In this document: positions 7,799 to 15,124 of the stretch, one piece after another
Numbering within the stretch: position 1 is the first letter of the stretch
Layout of the letters: the number at the start of each line of letters is the position of its first letter
From: Streptomyces sp. NBC_00358
GTDB taxonomy: Bacteria; Actinomycetota; Actinomycetes; Streptomycetales; Streptomycetaceae
Reading direction: 5' to 3'
Length of the DNA stretch: 64,000 nt
NCBI RefSeq assembly: GCF_036099295.1
Contig: NZ_CP107976.1
Location: forward strand, 3,968,001 to 4,032,000
Position numbers and translations under genes: made by a program
Notes under the pieces: model-generated
The model's input: only the letters and a program-made list of their open reading frames with translations
Databases searched by the model: none
What the model was told of the DNA's origin: nothing

Positions 7799-8878
7799 TC
7801 ACTTCAGCGAGGCCCACAGATCGCTCGCCTCCGGCTCGTTCGCGATCACCCTGTTGTGGTCCGAGGGAGCCGCCACCACCGGCATCATCACCGTCTTCAC
7901 CTCGTCCGAGGAGAGGGACTTGAGACTCTGACCGAGTTTCATCAGCTCGCCGAGCGAGTCGAGGCCGGTGTCCGTCGTCAGGCTGCCGGTCACCGCGTTC
8001 GCGACGTCGTAGAGCTTGGCCGGGTCGGTGAGCAGGCCCGCCGATGAGATCTGCGTCAACAGCGCCTTGACGAGCTTCTGTTGGAGACCTATGCGGCCCA
8101 GGTCGCTGCCGTCGCCTATGCCGTGCCGGGTGCGGGCGAGTGCCAGCGCCCGGGTGCCGCCCAGGTGGTGCGTGCCCGCCTTCAGGTGCAGATGGCTCTT
8201 GCTGTCGTCGATGTTCTCGTCCGTGGTGACCGTGACACCGCCGAGGGCGTCCACCAGTTTCGCGAAGCCGGAGAAGTCGATCTCGATGTAGTGGTCCATG
8301 CGGACGTCGGTCATGGACTCGACCGTCTTCACCGCGCAGACCGGGCCGCCGATCGAATAGGCGCTGTTGAACATCGCGTTGTACGCCACCGCCGTCGTCC
8401 CCCCGGAGGAGGTGGGGCAGGCCGGCCGGGTCACCAGGGTGTCCCGGGGGATGCTCACCACGGTCGCCCGGGTGCGCCCCGCGTCGATGTGCACGACCAT
8501 CGCCGTGTCGGAACGGGCACCCGAACTGTCGCCGCCGCCGAGCTTCGCGTTCGCCTTGCCGCTGCGCGAGTCGGAGCCGAGGACCAGGATGTTCAGGGCA
8601 CCGCTGGGAAGCGGGGAGGGGGAGGCCGAGGCGGACGCCGGGGCCGAGGGCGTCACCACCGCCTTCGCCGGGCGGTCGTCGCCGAGCGCGCTGTTGATGT
8701 CGACGCTCTTGATGTTCTGGTTCAGATGCCAGTAGGCCCAGCCCGCCGTGCCGACGCCCAGTACCAGTGCTCCCGCCAGGGTGAGGCCGACGGCCTTCAG
8801 TACCCGCGACCGCCGGCCCACCGGACCGACCCCGACCCCGACCCCGTCCCCGACCCCGATGTCCTTGTGTCCCGTCAC
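7799..8878 (-). CDS. LytR-CpsA-Psr (LCP) family cell-wall ligase
   Basis: A 359-residue LCP enzyme. These membrane proteins transfer lipid-linked glycopolymers such as teichoic acids or arabinogalactan-type polymers onto peptidoglycan. There is a cytoplasmic N-terminus, one membrane segment (about residues 25-50, 'VGLTLAGALVLGVGTAGW'), an Ser/Pro/Ala linker, and an extracellular LCP domain. The domain shows 'NILVLGSDSRSG', 'SDTAMVVHID', 'SIPRDTLV' with the pyrophosphate-binding Arg, and 'ALALARTRHG'. The start is a GTG at 8878 but lacks a clear ribosome-binding site. It encodes an odd Gly-Val repeat before the membrane segment, so a downstream GTG near the membrane segment is possible. The gene is monocistronic, with no linked polymer-synthesis genes. 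Confidence 0.88.
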   Translation of the reverse strand: MTGHKDIGVGDGVGVGVGPVGRRSRVLKAVGLTLAGALVLGVGTAGWAYWHLNQNIKSVDINSALGDDRPAKAVVTPSAPASASASPSPLPSGALNILVLGSDSRSGKANAKLGGGDSSGARSDTAMVVHIDAGRTRATVVSIPRDTLVTRPACPTSSGGTTAVAYNAMFNSAYSIGGPVCAVKTVESMTDVRMDHYIEIDFSGFAKLVDALGGVTVTTDENIDDSKSHLHLKAGTHHLGGTRALALARTRHGIGDGSDLGRIGLQQKLVKALLTQISSAGLLTDPAKLYDVANAVTGSLTTDTGLDSLGELMKLGQSLKSLSSDEVKTVMMPVVAAPSDHNRVIANEPEASDLWASLK

Positions 8879-9015
8879 AGGGAGGAACGTAAGTCCGAAT
8901 TATTAGGAGACTGTTAGGGAAAGAGGCGCGAAACGAATTTCTTCGGAAACTCTCACGCTTCTCAGACCGGCCTCAGCCCCGCTTCGGCCCGACACCGGCT
9001 GGCCTCGGCCCGAGC

Positions 9016-10395
9016 TCAGCCCAACGTCACCGTGGGCACCGGATTGCTCCCGCTCCAGGAGGCGTTGAACCCGAACGTCACCGAACCGCCGTCCGGGACG
9101 GTCCCGTTGTAGGAGGCGTTGGCGCAGGACACCGCCGTGCCGGTCTGGGTGCAGGTCGCGTTCCAGGCCTGGGTGATCTGCTGGCCCGCGCCGTACGTCC
9201 AGTTCACCTTCCACAACGCCAGCGCGGCCCCCGAGCACTCGATGCGCACCTGTCCCGTGAAGCCCGTGTTCCACTGGCTCTGGACGCTGTAGGTCACCGT
9301 GCACGCGCCGGTGGGCGGTGGCGTCGAGGTTCCGCCGCCGAGCGAGGCCGCGATGGCGTTGTACGCGGGTTTGGGCACGTAGTTCTCGTCGTACGGTGTC
9401 GCCGCGCCGTAGCCCGAGAAGACGTCCGGGATCCAGGAGTCGGAGTCGGTGAAGCCCCAGACGGTCACCCCGTAGCAGCGGGTCACCGCGACACAGGCGT
9501 CGAAGACCGCCTTGTAGTCGGCGGCCTGCTGCGCCAGTTTGGTGCTGTCGGACGGGAGTTGCATCCGGATGTCCAGCTCCGTGATCGCGACGTCGACACC
9601 GAGGTCGGCGAAGCGCTGGATGTTCTGCTGGAGGGTGCCGGGGACCTGGCCGACGATGAGGTGGGCCTGGAGGCCGACGCCGTCGATCGGGACACCGCGC
9701 GCCTTCAGGGACTTGACCAGGTTGTAGAGGGCGGTGCTCTTCGCGTTGACGCCCTCGACGTTGTAGTCGTTGATGTAGAGCTTGGCGTTCGGGTCGGCGG
9801 CGTGCACCCAGGTCAGTGCCTGGGCGATGTAGTCGGCGCCGAGGCCGTTGTACCAGAGGGTCGAACGGTAGGTGCCGTCCTCGTTGAAGGGCTCGTTGAC
9901 CACGTCCCAGGCGGCCAGCTTCCCCTTGTAGCGGGTGACTTCGGTGGTGATGTGGTCCTGGAGCAGGCCGCTCAGCTCGGCGGTCGTCCAGGTGCCGTTC
10001 GTCAGCCAGCTCGGGTTCTGGCTGTGCCAGACCAGGGTGTGACCGCGCACCTGCTGGTTGTGGGCCTGCGCGAACGCGACGATCTGGTCGGCCTCGGACC
10101 AGTTGAAGGTGCCCCGGGTGGGCTCTACGGTGCCCCATTTCATGGCGTTGCCCGGCGTCAGCGAGTTGAACTGGGACCCGGCGATGTCGCCGTAGGTCCC
10201 GGTCAGCTTGGAGCCGGTGACCGCGGTGCCGATGACCTTGCCCTTGGCTGCCGCGAGGTCGCGCAGCGGGGCGTCGGCGGCGTGTGCCGTCGTACCGGCC
10301 GCGAGCAGGGCGCCCACCGTCACGACTCCCGCGAACAGGGCGGCGACGCGGCGGGATAAGGGACGGGTCGAGGAGCGGGTTCGGGAGGTTCTCAT
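9016..10395 (-). CDS. Secreted GH10 endo-1,4-beta-xylanase with CBM2
   Basis: A 459-residue extracellular xylanase that cleaves internal beta-1,4 bonds of xylan. The ATG at 10395 follows an SD (GGAGG) and begins a signal peptide with probable cleavage after 'AHA' near residue 42. The GH10 barrel spans about 45-345, with the acid/base Glu168 in 'DVVNEPF' and the nucleophile Glu273 in 'ITELDIR'. After a short Thr/Pro linker, a carbohydrate-binding module 2 ends the protein, with two conserved cysteines and aromatic residues ('WNTGFTGQV', 'FNASWSGSNPVPT'). It lies next to the bxl xylobiose-uptake locus and carries a matching operator at 10407-10419. The family and role are secure. Confidence 0.95.
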   Translation of the reverse strand: MRTSRTRSSTRPLSRRVAALFAGVVTVGALLAAGTTAHAADAPLRDLAAAKGKVIGTAVTGSKLTGTYGDIAGSQFNSLTPGNAMKWGTVEPTRGTFNWSEADQIVAFAQAHNQQVRGHTLVWHSQNPSWLTNGTWTTAELSGLLQDHITTEVTRYKGKLAAWDVVNEPFNEDGTYRSTLWYNGLGADYIAQALTWVHAADPNAKLYINDYNVEGVNAKSTALYNLVKSLKARGVPIDGVGLQAHLIVGQVPGTLQQNIQRFADLGVDVAITELDIRMQLPSDSTKLAQQAADYKAVFDACVAVTRCYGVTVWGFTDSDSWIPDVFSGYGAATPYDENYVPKPAYNAIAASLGGGTSTPPPTGACTVTYSVQSQWNTGFTGQVRIECSGAALALWKVNWTYGAGQQITQAWNATCTQTGTAVSCANASYNGTVPDGGSVTFGFNASWSGSNPVPTVTLG

Positions 10396-10406
10396 TGCGG
10401 GTGCCT

Positions 10407-10419
10407 CCGAAAGTTTCGG
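10407..10419. promoter_or_regulatory. Putative BxlR-type operator in front of the xylanase gene
   Basis: A perfect 13-bp palindrome, CCGAAAGTTTCGG, 12 bp upstream of the xylanase start; its right end overlaps the ribosome-binding site. It matches the CGAA-N-TTCG-type inverted repeats known for BxlR and related LacI repressors of Streptomyces xylan and cellulose genes. Repression by the adjacent BxlR is inferred. Confidence 0.7.
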
Positions 10420-10596
10420 CTGTACAACCGATTGACTTCGGAGGAGTGTGGAGGCGGATGCCTCACCCGTCAATACGGGCCCCCGGCCAACTTCGGACCG
10501 ATCCGGTCTCACGCCACACCCCCGTCCCACGCCCCCGGCCGGGGCCGAAAGGCCGAACGGCCACCGCGAAGCACCCGCGGCCGGCAGCCCACGGAA

Positions 10597-10709
10597 GGGG
10601 CCGTGCCGGTACATCACATGCCCGCAGGCCGGACGGATCAGAGCCGACCCGCACCTCGCGACGCCGCCGGGATCCGTTCGGATGCGGGCGGATGTACCGG
10701 CAGGGCCCC
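10597..10709. repeat. Large imperfect inverted repeat (113 bp) between bxlR and the xylanase gene
   Basis: The arms at 10597-10639 and 10670-10709 are about 40 bp long and pair over most of their length, both containing TGCCGGTACATC (or its complement) and CCCGCA; the loop is about 30 bp. It lies in the 389-bp gap 10396-10784, beyond the bxlR stop codon. It could act as a terminator for bxlR or be a small mobile palindrome. The rest of the gap holds the xylanase promoter region and a short CCGGAC-type repeat near 10717-10740, and nothing else that I recognise. Confidence 0.6.
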
Positions 10710-10784
10710 GACCCACCCACCGGACCCGGACCCGGACCCGGCGGCGCCGGTGCAGCGCGATCGCGACCGCCGGGACACCCGGTC

Positions 10785-11813
10785 TCACGCCGGAGGCGCC
10801 CCCGTGCTGCTGCGCACGACCAGGCTCGTCGCCAGTTCCATCCTCGTCCCGGCCGACGGCCTCTCCTGGCGGCTCAGGTCGAGCACCAGCTTCGCCGCCG
10901 CCTCGGCCATCTCGGTCAGCGGCTGCCGTACGGTCGTCAGCGGCGGCCCCACCCACCGCGCCACCGGCAGATCGTCGAAGCCGACGACGCTCAGGTCCTC
11001 GGGAATGCGCAGCCCCAGCTCGCGGGCCGCCTCGTAGAGACCTAGCGCCTGGAGGTCGTTGCCGGCGAAGACGGCCGTGGGCCGGTCGGGGCGGCGCAGC
11101 AGCTCCAGGCCGATGCGGTAGCCGGCCTCGTGGTGGAAGTCCCCGGCGAGGATCAGCGAGGGGTCGACGGGCAGTCCGGCCGTCTCCAGCGCCGCCCGGT
11201 AGCCGTCGACCCGCGCGCGGCTGCACATCATCCGGGACGGCCCGCTGATGGCGCCGATCCGGGTGTGGCCGAGTTCGACGAGGTGACGGGTGGCGGCGAG
11301 GCCGCCCTGCCAGTTGGTGGCGCCGATGGAGGGCACGTCGACGCCCGGGTCGCCCGCCGGGTCCATCACCACGAAGGGGATGGATCTGCTGGTCAGCAGG
11401 GCGCGCTGGGAGTCGTCGAGGCCCGAGAGGACGAGGACCACGCCGTGCGGGCGGCGGGCGGCGACCTGGTCGGCCCAGGTCCGGCCGGGGGTGAGCCGCC
11501 CGGCGGACTCGGAGAGCACCACGCTGAGGCCGGCGTCCCGGGCGACGTTCTCCACGCCCCGGATGACCTCCATGGCCCAGGCGCTCTCCAGTTCGTGGAA
11601 GACCAGGTCGATCAGCGGCGAGCGGGAAGCCTCGGCCCGCCGGCGGCGGTAGCCGTACGCGTGCAGCAGCTCCTCGACGCGGGACCGGGTCGCGGGGGCG
11701 ACGTCGGCGCGGCCGTTGAGGACCTTCGAAACAGTCGGAGCCGATACACCGGCCTCCCGGGCGATCTCGGCCAGCGTCGCCGTCTGTGCTTCTGCGGACT
11801 TCCCAGGCTTCAT
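10785..11813 (-). CDS. bxlR: LacI-family transcriptional repressor of the xylan/xylobiose genes
   Basis: A 342-residue LacI/GalR regulator. The N-terminal helix-turn-helix reads 'TLAEIAREAGVSAPTVSKVL' followed by the hinge-helix region 'GRADVAPATRSRV'. The rest is a periplasmic-binding-protein-like sensor domain ('VDVPSIGATNWQGG', 'FAGNDLQALGLYEA', 'LSVVGFDDLPVA'). The ATG at 11813 is divergent from bxlE, with 138 bp between them. By analogy with BxlR of other streptomycetes it should release DNA when xylobiose or a related sugar binds, derepressing bxlEFGA and probably the xylanase. The candidate operators are described separately. The gene name rests on synteny with bxlEFGA; the family call is certain. 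Confidence 0.9.
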   Translation of the reverse strand: MKPGKSAEAQTATLAEIAREAGVSAPTVSKVLNGRADVAPATRSRVEELLHAYGYRRRRAEASRSPLIDLVFHELESAWAMEVIRGVENVARDAGLSVVLSESAGRLTPGRTWADQVAARRPHGVVLVLSGLDDSQRALLTSRSIPFVVMDPAGDPGVDVPSIGATNWQGGLAATRHLVELGHTRIGAISGPSRMMCSRARVDGYRAALETAGLPVDPSLILAGDFHHEAGYRIGLELLRRPDRPTAVFAGNDLQALGLYEAARELGLRIPEDLSVVGFDDLPVARWVGPPLTTVRQPLTEMAEAAAKLVLDLSRQERPSAGTRMELATSLVVRSSTGAPPA

Positions 11814-11841
11814 GCGGGCGATCGTATCTCTGCGCGACCCC

Positions 11842-11904
11842 TTGACGGACCCACCGGATCGTCTTACGTTCCCGGAACATTCGAAAAATGACTCGAAACA
11901 TTCG
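11842..11904 (+). promoter_or_regulatory. bxlE promoter with two tandem BxlR operators
   Basis: The sequence contains a good sigma-70-type promoter, TTGACG (11842-11847), 17 bp, TACGTT (11865-11870). Immediately downstream are two near-identical 11-bp sites, CGGAACATTCG (11873-11883) and CGAAACATTCG (11894-11904). Their starts are exactly 21 bp apart, two helical turns, so they lie on the same face of the DNA. They would overlap the transcription start and block it. The bxlE ATG is 48 bp further on. Confidence 0.75.
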
Positions 11905-11951
11905 CGATGGATCATCGGCGATCCTTCGCGCCTACCGAGAGGTGCCGTCCT

Positions 11952-13259
11952 ATGGAGTCCCACAGCAGACGTTGGTTCCTCGGCGCGGGCACGGCCGCCC
12001 TGGCCTCTGTCGGCGGGCTCACCGCCTGCGGGTCCGGCAGCGGCTCGGGCTCCGACGGGACGCTCACCGCGTTCGTCTACGGGGACGACGCGGCGAAGAT
12101 CCAGGTCAAGTCCGTCAACCGGTTCAACGCGTCGGCCGCGGCGAAGAAGGCCAAGGGCACGATCAAGCTCCAGAAGGTGCCCGCCACCGACTACCCGGCC
12201 AAGCTGCGCACGGCGATGGGTTCGCCCAACGCTCCCGACGTGTTCTTCAACTGGGGCGGCGGCTCCATCAAGGCCTACCGGGAGGCCGGCCAGCTCGTCG
12301 ACCTGACCGACGTCATCACGTCCGACCCGGTGCTCAAGAGCGGCTTCCTGTCGTCGGTGCTGGCGGCGGGCGGACTGGACGGCAAGAACTACGGCGTGCC
12401 GATGCGCGGCATGCAGCCCGTGATCCTCTTCTACAACAAGACCGTCTTCGCGGAGCAGAAGCTCCAGCCGCCCACCACCTGGGACCAGTTGCTGGACATC
12501 AACACCAAGCTGAAGAAGGCGAACATCACCCCGTTCGCCCTGGGCGGCGCGGACATCTGGCCCGAACTCATGTGGCTGGAGTACCTGGTCGACCGGATCG
12601 GCGGCCCCCAGGTCTTCGAGAAGATCAAGAACGGTGACGCCTCCGCCTGGGGCGACCCGGCCGTCCTCAAGGCCGCCCAGACGGTCAAGCAACTGATCGA
12701 CGACGGCGCCTTCGGCAAGGGCTACAGCTCGGTGGGGTACGGCAACGGCGGCGCTCCCGCGGTCTTCGCCAAGGGCAAGGCGGCGATGCATCTGATGGGT
12801 TCGTGGGAGTACTCCACGCAGCTCGGCAAGTTCCCCGACTTCGCCAAGAAGAACATGGGCTGGTGCGCCTTCCCGCAGATCGAGGGCGGCGCCGGCGACA
12901 TCCGCAACGTGGTCGGCAACCCCACCAACTACTGGTCGGTGAACGCCCACACCTCCAACAAGGACGCGGCGATCGCCTTCCTGCGGGACTCCGCCTCCCT
13001 GGCGTACACCAAGGAGCTCATAGCCAACGGCGACGTCCCGGCCACCTCGAACGCGGCGACCCTCCTGGACGCCTCGCCGAACCCGGAGTTCGCCAAGTTC
13101 CAGTACGAGATGGTGCAGAAGGCCCCCGCGTTCACGCTGAGCTGGGACCAGGCGGTCGACCCGAACGTGGCGACGCCGATGCTCACCGAGGTCAACAAGC
13201 TGTTCGTGGGCAAGTCCTCGCCGACGCAGTTCGTGTCGGCGCTCAAGGAGCTGAAGTGA
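11952..13259 (+). CDS. bxlE: Xylobiose-type ABC transporter solute-binding lipoprotein
   Basis: A 435-residue family 1 sugar-binding protein that captures xylo-oligosaccharides outside the cell and delivers them to the BxlFG permease. The ATG at 11952 is preceded by GAGAGG. The signal 'SRRWFLGAGTAALA' has a twin-arginine-like look and ends in a lipobox 'LTAC' near residue 26, so a lipoprotein is expected. The mature part shows typical features ('GVPMRGMQPVILFYNK', 'GKAAMHLMGSWEY'). It is the first gene of the bxlEFGA operon, and its stop overlaps the bxlF GTG. No ATPase gene is present in the operon; Streptomyces sugar importers commonly share MsiK, encoded elsewhere. Substrate is inferred from the operon content. 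Confidence 0.9.
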   Translation: MESHSRRWFLGAGTAALASVGGLTACGSGSGSGSDGTLTAFVYGDDAAKIQVKSVNRFNASAAAKKAKGTIKLQKVPATDYPAKLRTAMGSPNAPDVFFNWGGGSIKAYREAGQLVDLTDVITSDPVLKSGFLSSVLAAGGLDGKNYGVPMRGMQPVILFYNKTVFAEQKLQPPTTWDQLLDINTKLKKANITPFALGGADIWPELMWLEYLVDRIGGPQVFEKIKNGDASAWGDPAVLKAAQTVKQLIDDGAFGKGYSSVGYGNGGAPAVFAKGKAAMHLMGSWEYSTQLGKFPDFAKKNMGWCAFPQIEGGAGDIRNVVGNPTNYWSVNAHTSNKDAAIAFLRDSASLAYTKELIANGDVPATSNAATLLDASPNPEFAKFQYEMVQKAPAFTLSWDQAVDPNVATPMLTEVNKLFVGKSSPTQFVSALKELK

Positions 13260-14170
13260 GCGTCACGCAGGTCAAGGGCGGCCCGCGGAACGACGCGGGC
13301 CGCCCCCGCTCCGCCCGGCGCAACAGGGCCGGCCGCCCCAGCGCGGCGCTGGCCGTCCCCGGCGTGCTGTTCTTCGCGTTCTTCGCCATCGCCCCGATGC
13401 TCCTCGCCTTCTACCTGTCGTTCACCAAGTGGAACGGCCTGGGCGACCCGCAGCCGACCGGTCTGGCCAACTGGCGCAAGCTGCTGGGCGACGAACGGCT
13501 GACCCAGTCGCTGACGGTCACCGTCGCGCTGACCGTGGTGAGCTGGGCGTTCCAGACGGTGATCTCGCTGCTGCTGGGCGTCTGGGCGGCGGGCAGGCAG
13601 CGCAACCGCGCGGTGCTCTCGGCGATCTTCTTCGTGCCGTTCCTGCTGTCGTCGACGGCGATCTCGCTGCTGTTCTACGCCCTGCTGGACCCGAACTTCG
13701 GCATCATCCACCGGGACACCCTCGGCACGACCAGCGGCGCGTTCCTCGCGATCGTGTTCGTCGGCGGCTGGCAGTTCATCCCCTTCCACACCCTGATCTA
13801 CCAGGGCGGGGCGCGGCAGATCCCCGAGGTGCTCTACCAGGCGGCGGCGATCGACGGGGCCGGGCGCCTGCGGCAGTTCTTCTCGATCACGCTGCCGCAG
13901 TTGCGCAACACGGCGACGACATCAGGGGTGTTGATGGTCGTCGGTTCGCTGACGTACTTCGAGACGGTCCTGATCCTCACCCAGGGCGGTCCGGGCACCG
14001 ACACGGCGATCCTGCCGTACCTGATGTACGAAGCCGGCTTCAAGAGCTACGACTTCGGCTACGCGAGCGCCGTCGCCTCCTTCCTGGTGCTCGCCGCGAC
14101 CGCGTTGTCCCTGCTGATGGTGAAGCTGTCCGGCTTCGGCGCGATGCGCAGCACCCGGGAAGGAATGTGA
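13256..14170 (+). CDS. bxlF: ABC sugar transporter permease BxlF
   Basis: A 304-residue MalF-type inner-membrane permease, first of the pair. The start is the GTG at 13256, sharing four bases (GTGA) with the bxlE stop, which implies translational coupling. After a basic, Arg-rich N-terminus there are about six hydrophobic segments, beginning with 'VPGVLFFAFFAIAPMLLAFYL'. The EAA loop that contacts the ATPase is visible as 'YQAAAIDGAGRLRQFFSITLP'. With BxlG it forms the channel for xylobiose or related oligosaccharides. The next gene starts 4 bp after its stop. Family and subunit type are clear; the substrate rests on the neighbouring beta-xylosidase. Confidence 0.92.
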   Translation: MSVTQVKGGPRNDAGRPRSARRNRAGRPSAALAVPGVLFFAFFAIAPMLLAFYLSFTKWNGLGDPQPTGLANWRKLLGDERLTQSLTVTVALTVVSWAFQTVISLLLGVWAAGRQRNRAVLSAIFFVPFLLSSTAISLLFYALLDPNFGIIHRDTLGTTSGAFLAIVFVGGWQFIPFHTLIYQGGARQIPEVLYQAAAIDGAGRLRQFFSITLPQLRNTATTSGVLMVVGSLTYFETVLILTQGGPGTDTAILPYLMYEAGFKSYDFGYASAVASFLVLAATALSLLMVKLSGFGAMRSTREGM

Positions 14171-14174
14171 CGAC

Positions 14175-15074
14175 ATGTCACACGACACATTGCCCCGTCC
14201 CGTGAGGACGGACTCCGCCCCGGCCGCCGAGCGGCCCCCGAGCCGCCGCCGGCACTGGTCCAGGCGCGCCAACCCGCTCGCCGGGGCCGGCACGCTGGTC
14301 TGGCTGGCCGTCGTGATCATCCCGATCTACGCGATGATCTCGGCCTCGCTCACCCACCAGGACGAGGCGCTGGGCCACAACGCCCTGAAGCCGCCGTCCC
14401 ATCCGACCCTGGACAACTACAGCACCGTCCTGAACAACGGCTTCGGTCACCTGCTGTGGAACACCGTGCTCGCGGCGGCCGGGGTCGTCCTGATCGTCCT
14501 GGTGCTGTGCGTCCCGCTGTCCTACGTGGCCGTGCGGACCCGCAGCGTCTGGTCGGGGGCCGCGTTCCGGCTGTTCCTGCTGGGCGTGGCGATCCCGGCG
14601 CAGGCCGTCGTGGTGCCGCTCTACCTGATGATCGCCAAGCTGAACCTGTACGACAGCCTGCTCGCGATCGTCCTGCCGACGGCCGCGTTCGCCATGCCGG
14701 TGTCGGTGCTGATCCTCACCGGCACGCTGCGGGACATCTCGGAGGAGATGTACGAGGCGATGGCACTGGACGGCGCGTCCACCACCCGGATGCTGTTCCA
14801 GCTCGTCATCCCGATGTCCAAGGGCGGCATCAGCACCGTCGTCATCTACTCGGCGCTCCAGGCCTGGAACGGCTTCCTCTTCCCGTTGATCTTCACCCAG
14901 TCCGACGGGCCACGGGTGCTGACCCTCGGCCTGTTCGACTACGTGAGCGAGTTCGGCGTGAACATTCCCGCGATCCTCGCCTCGGTCGTCCTCTCCGGTG
15001 TCCCGATCTTCATCGTGTACCTGGTGGCCCGCCGATCGCTGGTCGGCGGCCTCATGGGTGTGGGCGGCAAGTGA
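14175..15074 (+). CDS. bxlG: ABC sugar transporter permease BxlG
   Basis: A 299-residue MalG-type permease and partner of BxlF. The ATG at 14175 follows the bxlF stop by 4 bp. It has a Pro/Arg-rich cytoplasmic start, then six predicted membrane segments ('TLVWLAVVIIPIYAMISASL', 'FRLFLLGVAIPAQAVVVPLYL'). The EAA motif is 'YEAMALDGASTTRMLFQLVIP', which docks to the shared ATPase. The C-terminus 'RRSLVGGLMGVGGK' is characteristic of sugar permeases of this type. A 50-bp gap with an AGGAG site separates it from bxlA. The assignment as the second permease of an oligosaccharide importer is firm; xylobiose as substrate is inferred. Confidence 0.92.
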   Translation: MSHDTLPRPVRTDSAPAAERPPSRRRHWSRRANPLAGAGTLVWLAVVIIPIYAMISASLTHQDEALGHNALKPPSHPTLDNYSTVLNNGFGHLLWNTVLAAAGVVLIVLVLCVPLSYVAVRTRSVWSGAAFRLFLLGVAIPAQAVVVPLYLMIAKLNLYDSLLAIVLPTAAFAMPVSVLILTGTLRDISEEMYEAMALDGASTTRMLFQLVIPMSKGGISTVVIYSALQAWNGFLFPLIFTQSDGPRVLTLGLFDYVSEFGVNIPAILASVVLSGVPIFIVYLVARRSLVGGLMGVGGK

Positions 15075-15124
15075 ACGTGTACGACCAGGGGCGCCCGAAC
15101 CCCCCTTTCCCCGACAGGAGTTCC

